DNA of 64,000 nt, from assembly GCA_029204045.2 (NCBI GenBank), contig CM055060.1, forward strand, positions 53,085,430 to 53,149,429, in the 5' to 3' direction. Every line of letters starts with the position of its first letter. Position 1 is the stretch's first letter. Positions 1 to 12,068 of this stretch are shown here, piece by piece. Source of the DNA: Tillandsia leiboldiana (Eukaryota > Streptophyta > Magnoliopsida > Poales > Bromeliaceae). Made by a program: the position numbers and the translations under genes. The notes beneath the pieces are model-generated. The model was not told the DNA's origin, did no database searches, and saw only the letters and a program-made list of their open reading frames with translations.

Positions 1-176
1 AGGTAACTAAGTATTCTAAATCTACAGTTAAATTTAATTTCCTCTGGGGATTTAATATGTTCGAATTCAGTATTTAAGGTAACAACAAATTTAGGAGAAT
101 ATTTTGATTTTGAAACAATATGCGGGAGCAGAAGAAGTTTCGATAGAATATGTATATATTTTTTCAATTATAGTTA
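1..176. other. AT-rich spacer, nothing recognised
   Basis: This stretch has no supportable reading frame, RNA gene or repeat boundary. It may be the flank into which the LTR-like block starting near 177 was inserted. Confidence 0.4.
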
Positions 177-1493
177 TGTCACATTCCAGAATTTTAAAAA
201 TGGTCTAATTTTTTTTTTATATATATAAATCAGAGTTCAAATATCAATTTTTTGGACGTGAGCAGATCTGCCACGTGCAGAGAAAATTTCTAGTTCATAT
301 GGACGGAGTCTCCCCTATACACGCATGATTAGATAAGTACAAAAACACAATTAGAGTTTACTACCTATCAATATTAACAACATTTAAGCAGTAAACTAAA
401 TCATCATATTTCTAATAATCTAATAAAACCAAAACTAAAGCATCATAATAAATCCAAAATCCACAACTACTAAATCCACCAAGATCTGAAGCAGTGTAAA
501 AACATCTCTAAATAATAGTGATGAGGGTCATGATCACAATAAATAAATCTAAAGATAGAAAGCAAAACAACGGCCAGTCGCATAACTGGCAATGGGGGTC
601 AATTCTATCAAATACTCTCTCATCATCGTCCCGATATCTCACCACCCAATAAACATGAAAAAAGGGTCATCAGAGAGTGCGAGATACAACTGAATATATC
701 CTAATGAGCCGGAAAACAGCAAGTCATACCTATTGGTATATAATAATCGACGAATAGTACAACATTAGTAGGCAAGTATGAAAGCAAGTAAATGGCATAT
801 ATATCAATCATAGTGCTATATAAAAGAGTATTAATAATTATGTAAATGAAGCATACTAAAATAAATATATCAGCAATGAATAAAGGAGTAGTAATAGTAA
901 AAACTATGCATCAATGTTGAAAATAGAATTCCCAATCAATACCACTATTGGTCACTAAAATCTCAGACTAAACCCATAGCAAAAAATCCAGCTAAACTGA
1001 CAACAACCCTCACACCCGAGAGTACAGCTAAAGGAGTTCATGGGTCAATCGGACCACTCAACCAGTAATGAACACCACAACAGTGGCTAAACCGTCAGTA
1101 TACGCGAAGTGTTCAGCAGATGCATGGCGATCACAAATGTGGATGCTCAATACTCACGGTCGAAAAACTGAAAATACGACAAATAGCCGAAAACTCCTAA
1201 ACGGGATCATAATCACTACTCTTATGTCTCATGCAATATACCGAACATAAACCTCCTACTCTATCATGCATAACAATCAGAAGGCGATAACATGAAAAAT
1301 GGACCAGCAGTAGGAGGAATATCAATAACATACAGTAATGGCAACTATCATGTTTAGAATAGATCAATCATAGATATATAAAAGCAATAACTGAATGGAG
1401 GACTAGCAAAACCTCAAGGGTCCAATTGAGTACGGTACCCAGTGATGTGATACTATGCTAAGGCCCGGATCGAGATACTCTCCTCAGTGCAAG
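177..1493 (-). mobile_element. Old LTR-like block, left part (right end unresolved)
   Basis: It starts TGTCACATTCC and carries, at about 255-330, a degenerate form of a module seen in the neighbouring LTR blocks: a CAGATCTGCCACGTGC-like segment followed by ACGGAGTCTCCCCTATACACGC. The same module lies at about 9290-9365 and 13590-13660. The solo LTR at 1494-4818 interrupts this block. The sequence may resume at 4819-5803 and 9058-9247. No matching target duplication was found for its right end, so its extent and status are inferred. Confidence 0.35.
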
Positions 1494-3408
1494 TGTCACG
1501 CTCCGGCGTCGAAACTGTGACCCAGGCCCGCCAATAAATTCGCCGCCCATACGGGAAACCCCGTATAGACGAAGCAACTAACCTGCAAAAGATCATGTTA
1601 ACCACTATACAGATATCAGAGCGAAAAAGTAAACTACTAAAATAAATATATACAACTCCTCAAATAATACATGCCAGGTCCTCACAATACATAAGTCTCT
1701 CCAAAATAATAAAGCTCTCAAAATGTAAAAAGTACATGATACATCCAAAAATTACTGACAGTACTAATATATCACCAAAAGGGGGTACAACTACTCTCTC
1801 TGGAAGAAGACTGGTAGGGATCTAGTTCGCCACTCCCTTACCTTGGTCAGCAGGATCAGCAACAGGAGCAGCAGGAACTGGAGATGAGGTCCCTGGGTAA
1901 AAGTCACCACAACGGGTGTGAGAACTACATCCCACAGTAGTTCTCAGTGGGTACCGCCAACAAGCCCGACGGTCTGCCCACTAAGTCTACTAGAGGCATA
2001 AAGTAACAAATGCAATACTGAAAGGAAAAGGGCTGGAAAATAACTCTACAACTACGATGCCTCTATCTAAATGCTCAAGGAGTGATACAGATGGAAACAT
2101 GATGCATCTACTATCTCTCAAAATACAGTCACCCAATCTACACTGACTGCCACATGGGGTCCAGTCAAATCTGTGCCTACCTACTGCCATTACATCCACG
2201 GAGGATTGGACTTACGTAGGGCGTCCGTGACTGCCAAAACTGGCCCAGCCAGAGGGACTGCGTCGACAAGTCGCGATAACAAAGTAACAGGCCTAGCTCC
2301 GGAGCGGCACTCGAGGGGCGCGACCCCACCGAGAAAAGTATCCGCGCATCTCTGTCGAGCTCAATGCGGCTCATGCAGGCTATAGTCCAAATCCACGATC
2401 AACAAGATCGACAGTAACCAACAACACAATCTCTCACTCACTGGCTGTAAAACCACACAGCCGGGACCCACTGTCGACTCAGACGGCTCCCAGAATAAAA
2501 TACTGATCTAACACAGCTACCAAACTCCACTCAGCCCCCAGGCACGAGTGTAACATACATCCTACAACAACCCGACCACTCGGCCCACTACCCGGTCGAG
2601 GAAACTCTAAGTCAAGGTGAAGGAATGAATAAAAGTGTGGGAGTGTCTAAAGCATAAATAACTAGCCCATGTTGGAGTTTTCTGCTAGTCTGGTTGACAT
2701 GCATCATATGACAGGTTGCTAGGTCAAGTTCCAACAATAACAGTTTACTAACATAATTAGAAAGCAATAATCAAATACAATCATAATAACAACATAAAGG
2801 AATCACCATCTCCTTTTTTAACATGCATCCTAACCGCATCTTGCAATCATGCATGAGTATAATCAAATAGAGCTAATGAACCGTCCACCGGTTTTGAAGA
2901 CGAAGCAACCCACCTGGAAGTGCAAATCGATCCAAAGTCCAAAAAGGCTGAAACTGCACGAGGATAATCCTCGGATTCCCACGATTGCAACAGGCCCAAA
3001 AACACCCAAAAACTCCTCCTGGTTATAAAGATATGGTCCAAACATTGCAATAAGTCAAAAACTCCCACAAACACATGCTGCTGTACAAACAATCCAGGAA
3101 ATGCGAAAATTTCACCTGCGAGATAAACTCCAAAAATTCCAATAAAAATACGACGGCGATCCTCGCGAAGCGTAGATGTCGATGGAGTCCTCATATGTCG
3201 AAATCCGATACTCGAGCGTAGAGATAAAAATTCGACAAGGCTTTGCTGTCCAAGAAAACCACTAGCAAAATAGGGGCTTAAAGATGTACCAGGAACCCCT
3301 AAAAAAACTCAAATCTGGGAGGAGTGGAAAACATAAAAAACGTAGATGTACCTCTCGTGAAACCGACGCCTTAAAAATCGTCCAAAAATTCCTTCGGAGT
3401 AGCTCTGT

Positions 3409-3586
3409 TGTGACACCCCCGGAATTTGGATTAGTCCTATATATAAATGATATAATAGGACTAGAATCTCAAACCCGGCTATAGCATTTTGGATGGTAGC
3501 AAAATCCAAGAGGAACATGAGAGTTAAGCATGCTAGAGCTAGAGTAGTTCTAGGATGGGTGACCCCCTGGGAAGTGGGGCGTCATA
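3409..3586 (+). repeat. Cassandra 5' LTR
   Basis: This is the left 178-bp LTR. Its last bases are GTCATA, against GTCACA in the right LTR. Confidence 0.93.
3519..3575 (+). other. 5S rRNA-derived segment in the Cassandra 5' LTR
   Basis: The stretch contains GAGTTAAGCATGCT, then AGAGTAGTTCTAGG, then ATGGGTGACC and CCTGGGAAGT. This is the order and spacing of the 3' half of plant 5S rRNA, including the internal control region (A box, intermediate element, C box). In the family this is thought to give pol III promoter activity. The 5S 5' third is absent, so it is not a 5S gene. Confidence 0.88.
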
Positions 3587-3588
3587 AT

Positions 3589-3600
3589 TGGTATCAGAGC
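3589..3600 (+). other. Primer-binding site of Cassandra
   Basis: TGGTATCAGAGC, the usual plant complement of the initiator tRNA-Met 3' end, lies two bases after the LTR. Confidence 0.93.
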
Positions 3601-3794
3601 CATTCACCAACCGGAAATGTGAGATGAGTCTCGGCTGAGCCAAGGGTTATATAGCGGGTAGAGCGAGGCTCCCCGGCTAATGACCGTTGTGAGTGGAGTG
3701 CAGCTCCTCACAAAGTCGGCTAAGGCTAGCGAGACGAGTCTCACATCGCCTGGTGCTTGTGAGTGTGCTTGAGCCTGACGTGGACGTCAGGGCT

Positions 3795-3811
3795 TAAAAA
3801 GGGGGGAAGAA
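3795..3811 (+). other. Polypurine tract of Cassandra
   Basis: AAAAAGGGGGGAAGA directly precedes the right LTR and would prime plus-strand DNA synthesis. Confidence 0.9.
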
Positions 3812-3989
3812 TGTGACACCCCCGGAATTTGGATTAGTCCTATATATAAATGATATAATAGGACTAGAATCTCAAACCCGGCTATAGCATTTTGGATGGT
3901 AGCAAAATCCAAGAGGAACATGAGAGTTAAGCGTGCTAGAGCTAGAGTAGTTCTAGGATGGGTGACCCCCTGGGAAGTGGGGCGTCACA
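3812..3989 (+). repeat. Cassandra 3' LTR
   Basis: This is the right 178-bp LTR. Its 5S-like part is at about 3922-3978 and keeps the 5S-type AGTTAAGCGTGCT. Confidence 0.93.
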
Positions 3990-4199
3990 TCTGTGGACCT
4001 CGTGGACCGAAACGCGACGAAAATGGGCCACCGAAGAAAGAACGTCGCACTGCGCTAACTCGCCGAAGACGTTGATGCCGCGGCCTCCAAAAATTCCGAG
4101 ACTCCTTCGCAAGACGCAGCACAAGATGAAGAACAACTTTGATTAGGGCACAAGGGCAGAGGAGTTCGGGAAAATGGCCTAAAGGCCCAAGAGGGTGGC

Positions 4200-4210
4200 C
4201 TATTTATAGG
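4200..4210 (-). promoter_or_regulatory. Putative TATA box of the solo LTR
   Basis: The minus strand reads CCTATAAATAGG downstream of a GC-rich stretch, matching the arrangement in the next solo LTR (8208-8219). It is a predicted pol II core promoter for leftward transcription. Confidence 0.5.
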
Positions 4211-4279
4211 CCCACACAAAAAGAACCCGAAAATCCCCTTTATTGGGCTTTCGGGCCTAATTTTCCGGGCGGGCAGCTA

Positions 4280-4640
4280 CAGTGCCCGAACCCACCCCCG
4301 ACCCGGCCCACGACCGACGCCCGGTTCGCCCAGAAGCCGACGCGTGTCCCTTCAGCGCCCCGCGCTCCCGGCACACGCGCGCCCGCCAATCGCGGCGCGC
4401 CGTGTTGCCGCGCGGTCCTCGGCGAGAACTGTGGGCCGCGGTTCACGGCGGGCCGCCCGGGTCACTGCGCCCGCCAATGAGCAGGCGACACGTGGCCTGG
4501 CGCGGTCCACCGTGCGCCGCGCCCAGCGCGGAACGTGCGCTGTCGCGCATACGTTAACCGGCCAATCGGTGCACGACAAGTGGCATGCCCTCCGTTGGCT
4601 GCTCCCGGTGCACGCCAAGTGGGCCGTGAACCGGCCCACC
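4280..4640. other. GC-rich CpG-dense stretch upstream of the LTR TATA box
   Basis: It is very GC-rich in an AT-rich neighbourhood. Open frames on both strands come from the lack of stop codons at high GC and resemble no known protein. It probably represents LTR U3 sequence. Confidence 0.5.
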
Positions 4641-4823
4641 CGAGAAATCGGCCCGTTTGGCCCATTTCGTTCGAAAATAGCTGATTTTCAACGTTTTCGC
4701 ACGCTGAGTCCGTTTTTGGCATTTGTTTGACACACAACGGACTCGATACACCAATAATATGCATTTTCTCACCGCCGACCACCCAAACAGGTCGAACGGA
4801 AAATACCAGGACACCACAGCAAG

Positions 4824-5803
4824 TGATCCAGGAACCCGCTGCTCAGCTGACGCGGAGGCTACTGACTACTCAGGTCTAAACCAAAACCACATCTCAAAAT
4901 ACAGACTCACACAAGCCCAACCCATTGACTCACAATGAACAAGAACACTAATACACATTCTTTTGTTTAAGTCCCAAAATCTGCCGATATTTTCGGTAAT
5001 CCGCCGATCGACAGATAATGGTCCGAATTGAGCCTATAAGCTACCAAATTATATGAAACTTCACCTACTACCCAAGAATGCATCATTAAAGACGTCCGCG
5101 TAGTAACAATTAACATATTGGCAATAATAGCCCTAATTGTGCCATAAATATCATAAACGCGTTCAAAAATATCGATTTCGGCTCCAGAAATCACTAGTGC
5201 GAATCGGAAGTCACTAGATTGATTAGGATAGCATCGGGATCAGCCAATAACACATGGCGATCAACGATGATCCACTAATTTGCTCGGATCGCGAATTTTG
5301 CGCCGAAATGATGATAGATCGACGATTTCGCCGATTTACGACTCATAACTCAAATTTAGCTTAATGAAAATCACCGGATCTCGAACGAAAAGTCCAGAGG
5401 TAACATGCATGCTGCCCGAGGCGGCTTACATGGCTATAATTGGTACTAGACCCCTATACTTTCCAAAAATTGCGTAAAAATATCTTAACAATGGTGTTTA
5501 AGCTTGTTACCTTAATCTGAAAACTTTCAAATTGAACCGAATATGCTAGAAGGAAGGCCTCGACTTACTAAGACTCGTGCTGATTGTCCAGGATTGCCCA
5601 GAGTCTGAGAAAGTCCTAGGGCCAACCTATATTAACATTAAAAGACTAACTCATGAGACCTCTATACTTAGTCATTTTCATCCAAATCTAAGATGAGCAT
5701 CAAGCTCAGGAGTGTCAAGAGGTTCAAGAGCTCACCTTGCTGTGGTCGAAGAGTCACCGAAATGCTTGTCGGAGCAACCTCGGGCAAGATTTGGAATACT
5801 AGA
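4824..5803. other. Old repeat sequence between two solo LTRs
   Basis: No coding potential was recognised. It is the flank into which both the 1494-4818 and 5804-9052 LTRs inserted, and may be the continuation of the block at 177-1493. The last five bases, CTAGA, are the target duplication of the next LTR. Confidence 0.4.
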
Positions 5804-8800
5804 TGTCACGCCCCGGGTGTAAACCAGAACCCGGGCTCGTCTACAGATCCGCCGTGCACACGAAATTTTCCGTGTATACGAAGCGCTGGTAACCTGCTCA
5901 GATATAAAGATATAATAAAGGAGCATAAAAACAGAGCTAAACTAAAACTAGTACATCTCAGACAAATACTGGAAAAGAAAGTACAACAAAGCTCTCATAA
6001 ATATACATGTGTCTCTCCCAGCTCACAAAATAACTACATCCAGCTGGCCAAAGCCAGACCCAAAATAAAAGGAAAATACAATCGTCTGAGTGTACAGTGG
6101 ATACATCAATACTACTGAACTCTGGATCAGGGAAGCAGCTAATTAGTCAACGATCCTCTTACCTCGGTCCTGGGAAGAAGGTCTCGCAGCTCCTGCAGAG
6201 GACTCTGCAAAACAAAGGGAAAAAGAAGAGGAAAAAACAGTGAGGGTGATAACTACTATAAAGACAGTAGCCTCCCCTAGTGGGTAAACCTCAACTCAGA
6301 CATGCCCACTAGGACTACCAGAGGCGAAAAAGAATAAAGGTGGTAAGCTATAAGTATAACTACTGATGAAAACCTACCACTAACATGCCTCTATAATGCC
6401 CAGCTAAAAAGGATAGCTAAATGTATGCATCAGAAATAAAAGCCTGCCTGCCTACACCCAACCTATACTCCAGTAAACACTGGTACTGCCTACGGTGCCT
6501 GCCAAATCGGGTATACCAGCCTACGTATAACACCGATAGGGGATAGGAGTCTCAAGGACTCAAGTCTGCATATCGCGCACTCCGGAGTGGCACTCGAGGG
6601 GAGCGACCCACACGAGTAAAATGCCTGAGTAATAAGTATCCAAGGAGAAATAAGTCCGCAGGACTGGATCATGATACTGATCTAAATGGAACAGAACCAT
6701 CCACTAAAAGAAGCCCAAATCCTCTCCCCGATCTGATGCAATAACAACTGTCCGGTCAACCGCCCAAAATCCGCGGTTGCCGCAATACCCTGCCATCACA
6801 GCCTGCCCGTCCCGAATCCCAAGTATCTGACTACACTATCCCAGCCCCTGCTCTAACCTGAGCATGATATCCCCTATGTCTAGGTAACTGGAGAAAATAA
6901 AAATCATGGTTTCTCCTAAGTCAATTCCAGCATGATAGTGCAGCAGAAAAAGGTGGCCTAACTAGGTGACCATTAAAGCATGCAAAAGTCCTTTACTTAA
7001 CAATAAAATTTTCAGGTATTCTAGTTCTTACAAAATTAGAGTATACTATTTCATGAATACTAATTTTGAACAAGTTGCCACATACCGGTCTCTATATACA
7101 TGCATATGATGTCTCAAGATACATATTCCATGGAGCAGTTTAGCAAAATATTCACAGCGAGTTTAAACAACATATCCTTTGCATGAGTTATCATTCAATT
7201 CATTTTCAGTTCTCTAAAGATGTAATAGTTACCCATAAGTCCAATTTTCCAATTATGCAAGCTATATCCAAATCCACTAGTATACTAGCATTATAACATA
7301 GGACTAGCTCCAATATGCCTAGTGGGTTATCCCAAGTAAGAGGTTAACAACGGTACCCACATCGAGCGCTAAAATCTTTGTCCCAAATGCGAAACCCACG
7401 CTCGATCCAAAAGCTCACCGCAACACTGTACAATATATCCAAGGAGAACATACATAATTTTAATCTTTCAATGTTCACAAAATCTGTCCCAAATTTATCA
7501 GTCCAAAGTTCCTCTGTTTTCACCTGCGAACAATGCCCAGAAAAATCCCAGAAAAATACTGTCACGATCCTCGCGATGAACCCGTCGAAACGAGTATCTG
7601 CACGCTCAAATCCGAGTTTCCTACGCTGAGATATAAATTCGGCAAGGGAAGCACCCCACACAAAACTGTACAAAATTTCAGTGTCTACAAACTCAGGGAG
7701 AAGAGGATCTTCACCTTCGAAAAATATCCAGAAAAATCTGAGAAAAATCCAGGAGATTCCTTGCGAAATGTAGATGAAAAATGCCTCTTGAATCGCCTTG
7801 ATCCGACGTCTGTGCGAAAAGATACGGCTAGAACACCGCAGTGCTGTCCAAAAATCCGCGAAGAAAAATGGGTCAAATGGGTGCTCAGAAAACTCCAAGG
7901 TCAGCATGGAAAACGAGGAACCTCAAAACACAGAAGTTGGAGTCCTACCTGTCGTGAATCCAACGGCGCGAGAATCGCCTAAAACGGAGGTCGGGGTGAG
8001 TCGGGGGAGTCCGCACACTGAAAAGGGACGAAACGGGTCGCCGGTGAACAAGCGTCGCGCCGCGCCATGAAATCGCGAACCTCGGGATGCGTGCCTCCGA
8101 AATCTCCCAAGGATCCACCAAAGTACAGAGCACTGTGAGGGGAAAAACTCTCCTGAAGAGTCCACAGTGAAAAGGTGACCAAAAGCCCGAAAAAGAAACC
8201 CAAGAAGTCTATTTATAGGCTCAGCCCACCACTGAAGTGGGTCGGATTCGGGCGCGGGATTCGGGCGCTTTGAATCCGAAAAACCGGTCGGATGGTTCCC
8301 GCCCGACGCGCCCAGAAGCCTGAGGTGACGCCACGTGTCCCTGCAACAGGGAACAGCGGTGCAATGGACTTCGCTGCGCGCCACGCGTCCCCCCGTGGTC
8401 AGCGGGGGTAGGTACGGCCCGCCAACGGCGGGCCGACGCGTGGCGCACTCGAGTGCGGCCGACCACGCGTCAGGCGCCCTCTGCGCGCTCCGTACCGAGG
8501 CGCCCCCACTGCGCATACCGTGGACCCCAACTTCATGAGCCAGCCAATACCAGGCTGCCACACGTCATGCACCCGGTCCACCGAAGCCGTGCAGTTTCCT
8601 TGGACCGCGCCGCACGCACCCGCCACTCCGGACGCGCCACGTGGCCCGTACGGCGGTCCATGCACCCGCCGCGCTCCCCCGTGGACCGAGCGGCGTGGGC
8701 CGGCCAATAATAGGCTGCCATGTGGCTCTGGTCGGCCCACGGTCCACCCCCATACACCGAAACTCCCCGGAAACTTCCGGAAGCCCGTTTTTGGCCATCC

Positions 8801-9052
8801 GGACTCCAAATTTAATAAGCAAGTAGCCGTTTTCAAGCGTTTTTTCGCGCTGAATCCAAATCCAACCTCAGATTGGCCCAAGACCTTTTCTATAATTCGG
8901 CAATTACAACCGAAGGCCAAATCAGCTAACCATATCACACAGGGTCCATCTGTGGCATCCCTTTGATGCACCATGGGCCAGACACACCAACAACAGGTGT
9001 TCTACACAGTGGATTCATCGGAAAGGTTGCATGGGAAATCTGGACCACTACA
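5804..9052 (-). mobile_element. Solo LTR (3.25 kb)
   Basis: The plus strand starts TGTCACGCCCCGGG and ends GACCACTACA. A perfect 5-bp duplication CTAGA flanks it (5799-5803 and 9053-9057). On the minus strand it has a GC-rich U3-like part (about 9050-8230), a TATAAATAG box at 8208-8219 and a long noncoding remainder. It lacks a primer-binding site, polypurine tract, gag and pol. Architecture and ends match the LTR at 1494-4818, but the sequences are only patchily alike, so they are related families rather than recent copies. Confidence 0.78.
8208..8219 (-). promoter_or_regulatory. Putative TATA box of the solo LTR
   Basis: The minus strand reads CCTATAAATAGA just downstream of the GC-rich part, implying leftward transcription of the parent element. 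Confidence 0.5.
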
Positions 9053-9057
9053 CTAGA

Positions 9058-9247
9058 GCTCGGGTTTGGCTAGATCACAAAGGTCGAGTCTAGGATGGGA
9101 ACTAAAGCATGCAGCAGTAGCAGAGGGTACAAGGGAGTGCTAAGAGTCCCTCCAAGTCCGGCGTCGGTGACAGGAGGCAGCGGTTGGCCAGAGAAGAAGA
9201 CCTAAACTGTACCTAGGTCAAGAATAGAGAGAGAGAGAGAGATGATC
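9058..9247. other. Flank between solo LTRs, with a short (AG)n
   Basis: This is noncoding sequence ending in a short GA run (about 9226-9242) and the TGATC that duplicated when the next LTR inserted. Without the two LTRs it would join 5803 to 11652. Confidence 0.5.
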
Positions 9248-11646
9248 TGTCATGCCCCGGGGTTTAAAGTAAGCGGAAAAACGTGTACCTAAACGTGCGC
9301 AGATTCACCACATATACAAATTCACCCCGCAAACGGACGGAGTCTCCTTTGTATATGCACGGCGTCGCAAGTATAAAACGTACTTTAACCACACTAGCCA
9401 AACAGTTTCGTTGAAGGAAAAGATATCATCAATCTCCATAACCAAGCCGGCCACCCACATTTTGAAAGGATAAATCCACGGGTTGTAAAATGGTGCCCAC
9501 TCGATACCCTAATTTTATTAAATATTTCCGCAATCCTTTTTACTTGATTTGAAAAGAGTGGCCGGAACAACAACTAGTAAGGGAAACATTCATCCACAGT
9601 AAAACACAGTTCGAATCCAACATCCACACAACAAGTATCACACGCACATAAGCTAACTAACCAAAAGTAAACGATACGTAAGTAAAGGAAAAGTCACCAG
9701 CCCCTAATCGAGCTAAGATCCTCGAGTCGCGGCCTCACTGTCGTCCCGGATCCCATCCTTGACCGAACCTGTCACAGTGTGGGAAGTCAGTGACCGAAGA
9801 GTAAGAGGTAGATATCAACATAAAAGATGCTAAAATACTGAAAGGAAAGCAAATCGATAACCAGAGCATCCAAAACTCCCCCTCATGAATCCACAATACC
9901 CTTGTAAGTCGAAACGGAACACCTGCCAGAAGGTCTAAAGACCTCCAGCGAACAAATTCACCTTGCTCTCACCTTGGAGCTTTTAACCCCTCTACGGTAC
10001 TTGCGCGGCACCTTAAGTACCCGTAAGGGGCCCCCCCACCACGTCACCTTGTGGAGTACACGGGTCAACGTACCACCTCTCCGGAAAAGTACACCGATGC
10101 GGTGGCCAAACCGCTGGTGTGCGTGTGAGCAGCAATGAGCATAAAAACCGAAGACCGTGTGCGATATAGAACACCGCGACACCCGTCGTAACAGATAGTC
10201 ATAAAGGGATACTCATGCGAAAGGGGGTTAGTTGTAAACCATTAGCACGTCTACTTTACTCTTACAAAACACAAATTGAGACCTCACTTTAAAAAGGACG
10301 CACGATAAGGGTACCCACCTTGGATCGCGTTGAACAAAACACCTGAAACCGTCCTGCGCCCTTGCACGATTCCCAGACCTAAAAATTGAAAACCCCAACA
10401 AAGCATAACATCGGTAAGCTAAACCGAGACCTGCGAAAACCATAGCCTCAAACTCTGTCCAAAACAAGACAGAGAACGCCAAGACCCACCCAGACGCGGC
10501 GTGAGAACAGCGCGGCGCGGTGGCGCGGCGTATGTGGAACAGCCCACACGGGCACCAGCCCCCACGCGGGCGCGCGCTGCGGCGGCGCGGCCCTACGAGG
10601 GCTCCAGCCCCACGCGGGTGTGCGGTGCGGCTGCGCTGCATGCGGCGCAGCCCCGCGCGGGTGTGCGCTGCGGCGGCGCGGGCGCGCTGCGTGTGGCGCA
10701 ACCCCGCGCGGGCTCCAGCCCCGCGCGGGTGTGGGCTGCGTGCGGCGCCCCCCTCCCCCCTGCCCCGCCCCCGCCCCCGCCCCCCCCCCCCCCTTACGCG
10801 GGCTCCAGCCCCGCGTGGGCGCACTGCGTGCGGCGCCACCCCCCCGTGTGGGCGTGCACTGCGACGGGGCGACCACGCGCGGGCACCAGCCTCGCGCGGC
10901 AGCGGCGACTACCCTGCGCAGCGCGCGCAAGGGGCGCGGCAGCGGCGGCTGCCCCGCGCGGCTAGCAAGCGACGCGGCGGCTGCTAGGGCATCCTAGGTC
11001 GCCCAAACGACAAACCAAAAATGCAAAAACCCGAAACCAAAACACGAAACTCAGAACAACGAAAACGCGAGAGAGGTATACGCCGCTAACCTCGCTCAAA
11101 CGAAGAAGATGACCCGATCTCGTTCCTCACGGTAGTGAGAATCCGGATTCGCTCCCCATTGACGGTGACGCTCTGGTCCCGGCTTCCGGCATGTTGATCG
11201 AAGAAAATGGAAGATCCAATCTCTTCTTTTTCTTCTCCGAAATAGGGTTTCCTTTTTCTCTCTTTTCTCTCCGATTAGGGTTTTCGCTTTCTTGAAAATA
11301 ATAAGTAAATATTTTATTTTCCCCCCTCGTACGTACAAAATAAAACCCTTAATCGGAAGATATATCAAAAAGATCCACATCTCCTCGAAAAACGTGCCGA
11401 TCATGTGGCACCGGTTCCGGTGCATCCTACGAGTACCGAAACCCTTAAAATCCCATTCCGGGAGATCCGCAAATCGGATTTCAGATTCGATCGCTTTGCC
11501 ATTCCCCGTTTTTCGAGCTCTAACACCAAAAAAAATACCCGCACGCACCGATGCGATACCCAGGAAATTCCGCTAATTAGTCCCTTAAACAACTAATTTA
11601 TTCAAAAGGGGTTGAAAATAAACACAAGATAGTTCGTGATATTACA
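9248..11646 (-). mobile_element. Solo LTR (2.4 kb)
   Basis: The plus strand starts TGTCATGCCCCGGGG and ends ATATTACA. A perfect 5-bp duplication TGATC flanks it (9243-9247 and 11647-11651). It contains the shared module ACGGAGTCTCC with a nearby TATATGCACGGCGTCGC (about 9335-9370), and no coding region. It has the same orientation as the two LTRs to its left, and includes a GC-rich minisatellite (10500-10985). Confidence 0.78.
10500..10985. repeat. GC-rich degenerate minisatellite
   Basis: Irregular repeats of units such as CCCCGCGCGGGTGTG, GGCTCCAGCCCCGCG and GCGGCGGCGCGG run for almost 500 bp. Long open frames on both strands are a by-product of composition: their predicted proteins are Ala/Arg/Pro/Gly-rich and lack any domain. 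Confidence 0.75.
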
Positions 11647-11651
11647 TGATC

Positions 11652-12068
11652 CTACGACATAGGGACTCATGCAAGGGCATTGGAAGCTTGCCCTTGACGA
11701 GAGGAGGTAGACTGGATGCTTTGCCGGCGGAGGAGAGTGGCGGCGGCAGCGGATGGCGGAGAACGACCAAAGCAAAACAACAAGAAACTTGGGTTTTCTT
11801 TTCCCACGATACAACTAAATGAGAAGGCTCCAAACTTGGTGGAGAGCTTCCTGGGGTGTAGCAGAAGGTCCCCAATGCTTCAAATCTCCTGTCGAGGCAT
11901 TGGAGGCGGCGCACGAGCAACTACAACTGAAACTAGGGTTTCGGCCAAATTGTGGCTCCCGCCGGCAATTTGCGGCTTCTCCGACGTCGGGGCTGTGTAG
12001 GGGGCATTCACAGGTGATGAAGAAAAGAATGGGGACCTCTAGAGGCAAAGAGAAGCAAGGGAGAGGGC
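11652..12068. other. Noncoding GC-rich segment split by a hAT element, left part
   Basis: It contains GGCGGCGGCAGCGG-like sequence and short open frames with no recognisable domain. It ends in GAGAGGGC, the 8-bp target of the hAT-like element, and continues at 13152. Confidence 0.45.

Larger units (their letters stand above)
3409..3989 (+). mobile_element. Cassandra: Cassandra-type TRIM retrotransposon, intact and young
   Basis: Two 178-bp LTRs (3409-3586 and 3812-3989) flank about 225 bp of internal sequence. The LTRs begin TGTGAC; the right one ends GTCACA, the left one GTCATA. The flanking 5-bp duplication TCTGT (3404-3408 and 3990-3994) is perfect. A primer-binding site matching initiator tRNA-Met lies 2 nt after the left LTR, and a polypurine tract abuts the right LTR. 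The LTRs differ at two positions by eye: A/G in the AGTTAAGC[A/G]TGCT stretch and T/C near the 3' end. That indicates a recent insertion. The LTR carries 5S-rRNA-like sequence, which defines Cassandra. It encodes no protein, so it must use enzymes of other elements. It lies inside the solo LTR at 1494-4818. Confidence 0.93.
1494..4818 (-). mobile_element. Solo LTR of a long-LTR retrotransposon, containing a nested Cassandra element
   Basis: The plus strand starts TGTCACGCTCC and ends GGACACCACA, so on the minus strand it runs TG to CA. It is flanked by a perfect 5-bp direct repeat, GCAAG (1489-1493 and 4819-4823). There is no primer-binding site, gag or pol. A terminal repeat with its own target duplication but no internal region is the signature of a solo LTR left by recombination. 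Without the Cassandra insertion and its duplicated 5 bp it is about 2.74 kb. On the minus strand there is a GC-rich stretch (about 4640-4280), then a TATAAATA box near 4205, as expected for a U3 promoter. LTRs of 2-4 kb fit the Ty3/gypsy Del/Tekay lineage, but that assignment is inference without coding sequence. Confidence 0.75.

Noticed and set aside
3519..3978. 5S rRNA gene
   Set aside because: Only the 3' part of 5S is present, and it lies within terminal repeats with a target duplication and primer-binding site. It is a Cassandra LTR.
10228..10997. Several long overlapping reading frames on both strands
   Set aside because: They are open on both strands at once, Ala/Arg/Pro/Gly-rich and made of minisatellite units. 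This is expected from GC-rich repeat DNA, not coding.
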